Below, one piece after another: positions 6,246 through 7,260 of a stretch of DNA of 7,260 nucleotides. A program made the translations under genes and the position numbers. The notes beneath the pieces are model-generated. The model was given only the letters and a program-made list of their open reading frames with translations. It had not been told where the DNA came from and ran no database searches. The DNA lies in contig JAUWJJ010000052.1 of NCBI GenBank assembly GCA_030607765.1, positions 1-7,260 of the forward strand, written 5' to 3'. Origin of the DNA: Candidatus Aerophobota bacterium. GTDB lineage: Bacteria > Aerophobota > Aerophobia > Aerophobales > B3-G15. How positions within the stretch are numbered: position 1 is the stretch's first letter; the number at the start of each line of letters is the position of its first letter.

Positions 6246-7236
6246 CTACTTGGCGTACTTTACCCCTCGGGAAAGAGAAAGGGCAGCTACGGCCAGTATT
6301 ACGCCTTTGACGACATACTGGTAAAAGGCGGAAACCCGAAGGAGATTCAGCAAATTTCCCAGTATAGTTATAACCAGGGCACCCATAAATGCTCCCATAA
6401 CCGAGCCTATACCTCCAGTAAAACTGACACCCCCAAGGACAGCAGAACCTATAGCATCGAGTTCATAGCCCTGACCCACGTTAGGATATGCTGAGTCTAA
6501 CCGTGCAGTCATCATAATACCACCTACTGCTGCACAAAAACCTGCAAAGGAAAAGGCAAATAACTTGACTTTATCAACATTTACTCCCAGATATCTGGTA
6601 GCCTCCTCGTTTCCACCTGTAGCGTGAATATATTGGCCTGTTCTTGTAAAGGACAGTATCAATTGTCCGATGATGAGCATAGCGATCATTATTATTGTTA
6701 AAACAGAGATTGGTCCTACATATCTGGCAATAACTCTGAAGGTTGGAGGAAACATGGATATGGGAACACCCTTTGCATATATGAGTGCTAAGCCGCGTGC
6801 TACAGCCATCATAGCCAGAGTGGCTATAAAGGAAGGAATTTTAACCTTGGTACCATAAGGCCATTGGTCAATCCACAGAGAGTTCCTACCGCAAGTCCTA
6901 TTGGAATAGCTATGCAAACAGGCAGGTTGGTCCACTTCATCATGCCTGCCGTTAAAACTCCCACTAAGGATAACACAGAGCCAGGGGATAGGTCAATGCC
7001 TCCGGTCAAAATTACATAAGCTTCACCTCCTGCTAAGATTGCTATTATCGAAACCTGAGTTAGAACATTTTTAATATTTACCTTGCTGAAAAAGAGGGGG
7101 AAATTAAGGATGAGATAACTATAAGCCCTATAAGAACTACTATTACTGGAGTCTCTCGAAACTGACTCATCTTTTTCAGGAGGCTGATCGAATATTTGTA
7201 TTTATTTATAAATCCTGCATATTTTTTAACTTCCAT
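6246..7236 (-). pseudogene. RbsC-type sugar ABC transporter permease, two frameshifts
   Basis: This is the inner-membrane permease of a ribose/xylose/galactose-type ABC importer, read in three consecutive frames. Frame one starts at ATG 7236-7234 and reads MEVKKY through LIVISSLISPSF before a TAA at 7080-7078. Frame two carries VNIKNVLTQVSIIAIL, VILTGGIDLSPGS and GLTNGLMVPRLK and stops at 6826-6824. Frame three carries PSFIATLAMMAVARGLALIY, GGNEEATRYLGVNVDKVK and LGGVSFTGGIGSVMGAFMG through to the normal end. The breaks fall at an A-run (+ strand 7089-7093) and a T-run (+ strand 6839-6842). Restoring one base in each gives 331 codons with stop, or 330 residues, close to RbsC (about 320). Domain content is otherwise complete, with no internal stop or deletion. 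Either a young pseudogene or two homopolymer errors would explain this. Substrate-binding and ATPase genes are not in the window, and sugar specificity cannot be told. Confidence 0.88.
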
Positions 7237-7260
7237 TGGTTTGGCTTATTCCTACCATTA

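Noticed and set aside
6222..6264. Near-direct repeat GCGTACTT(T)ACC around the permease stop, considered as an insertion or attachment site
   Set aside because: Only about 11 bases match, one copy lies within coding sequence, and no mobile gene is near. Chance is likely.
6156..6494. A + strand reading of 112 codons across the end of the permease
   Set aside because: It is antisense to the permease C-terminus, has no family features or SD, and is of low-complexity composition. It is a shadow.
7226..7258. Possible tail of an upstream ABC ATPase gene (ten codons ending at TAA 7228-7226)
   Set aside because: An ATPase gene would be expected here, but two frames could each supply a tail and ten codons carry no family signal.

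Overview
The window looks like a piece of a bacterial chromosome. It is AT-rich, tightly packed, has recognisable Shine-Dalgarno (SD) sites and uses some TTG starts. Archaeal-type phosphoglycerate mutase, a Clp1/Grc3-type polynucleotide kinase, a BFN/DUF151 protein and an RbsC-type sugar permease together suggest an uncultured anaerobic or thermophile-related lineage (Atribacterota or a similar candidate phylum). That placement is inference and weak. No rRNA, tRNA, CRISPR array or insertion sequence was recognised, and no stretch over 300 bases lacks a gene.

Left half, + strand (about 1-4323). A small palindromic repeat lies at the left edge. Then come an unrecognised lysine-rich 110-residue protein, argC, a LysE/RhtB-family exporter overlapping argC, a large imperfect hairpin that resembles a terminator, argJ with a TTG start, and a Clp1-type P-loop polynucleotide kinase. 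ArgC and ArgJ are steps of the acetylated arginine pathway, and the exporter between them may export arginine or a related amino acid. The argB and argD genes often found beside argCJ are not in the window. The kinase start codon lies inside a four-copy heptanucleotide repeat, just after a second small hairpin.

Right half, - strand (about 4352-7236). Read in the direction of transcription, there is an RbsC-type ABC permease broken by two apparent one-base deletions in homopolymer runs, then a 168-base gap holding a good sigma-70-like promoter, then apgM (glycolysis/gluconeogenesis), then a BFN-domain protein 31 bases further on. The kinase and BFN genes converge with a 28-base gap.

I see ordinary core metabolism and transport, with no clear new defence or mobile system. 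The parts most worth a second look are the arginine cluster with its embedded exporter and unknown leader gene, the bacterial Clp1-type kinase with its repeat-overlapped start, the small TAAA/TTTA-loop palindromes, and the doubly frameshifted permease.
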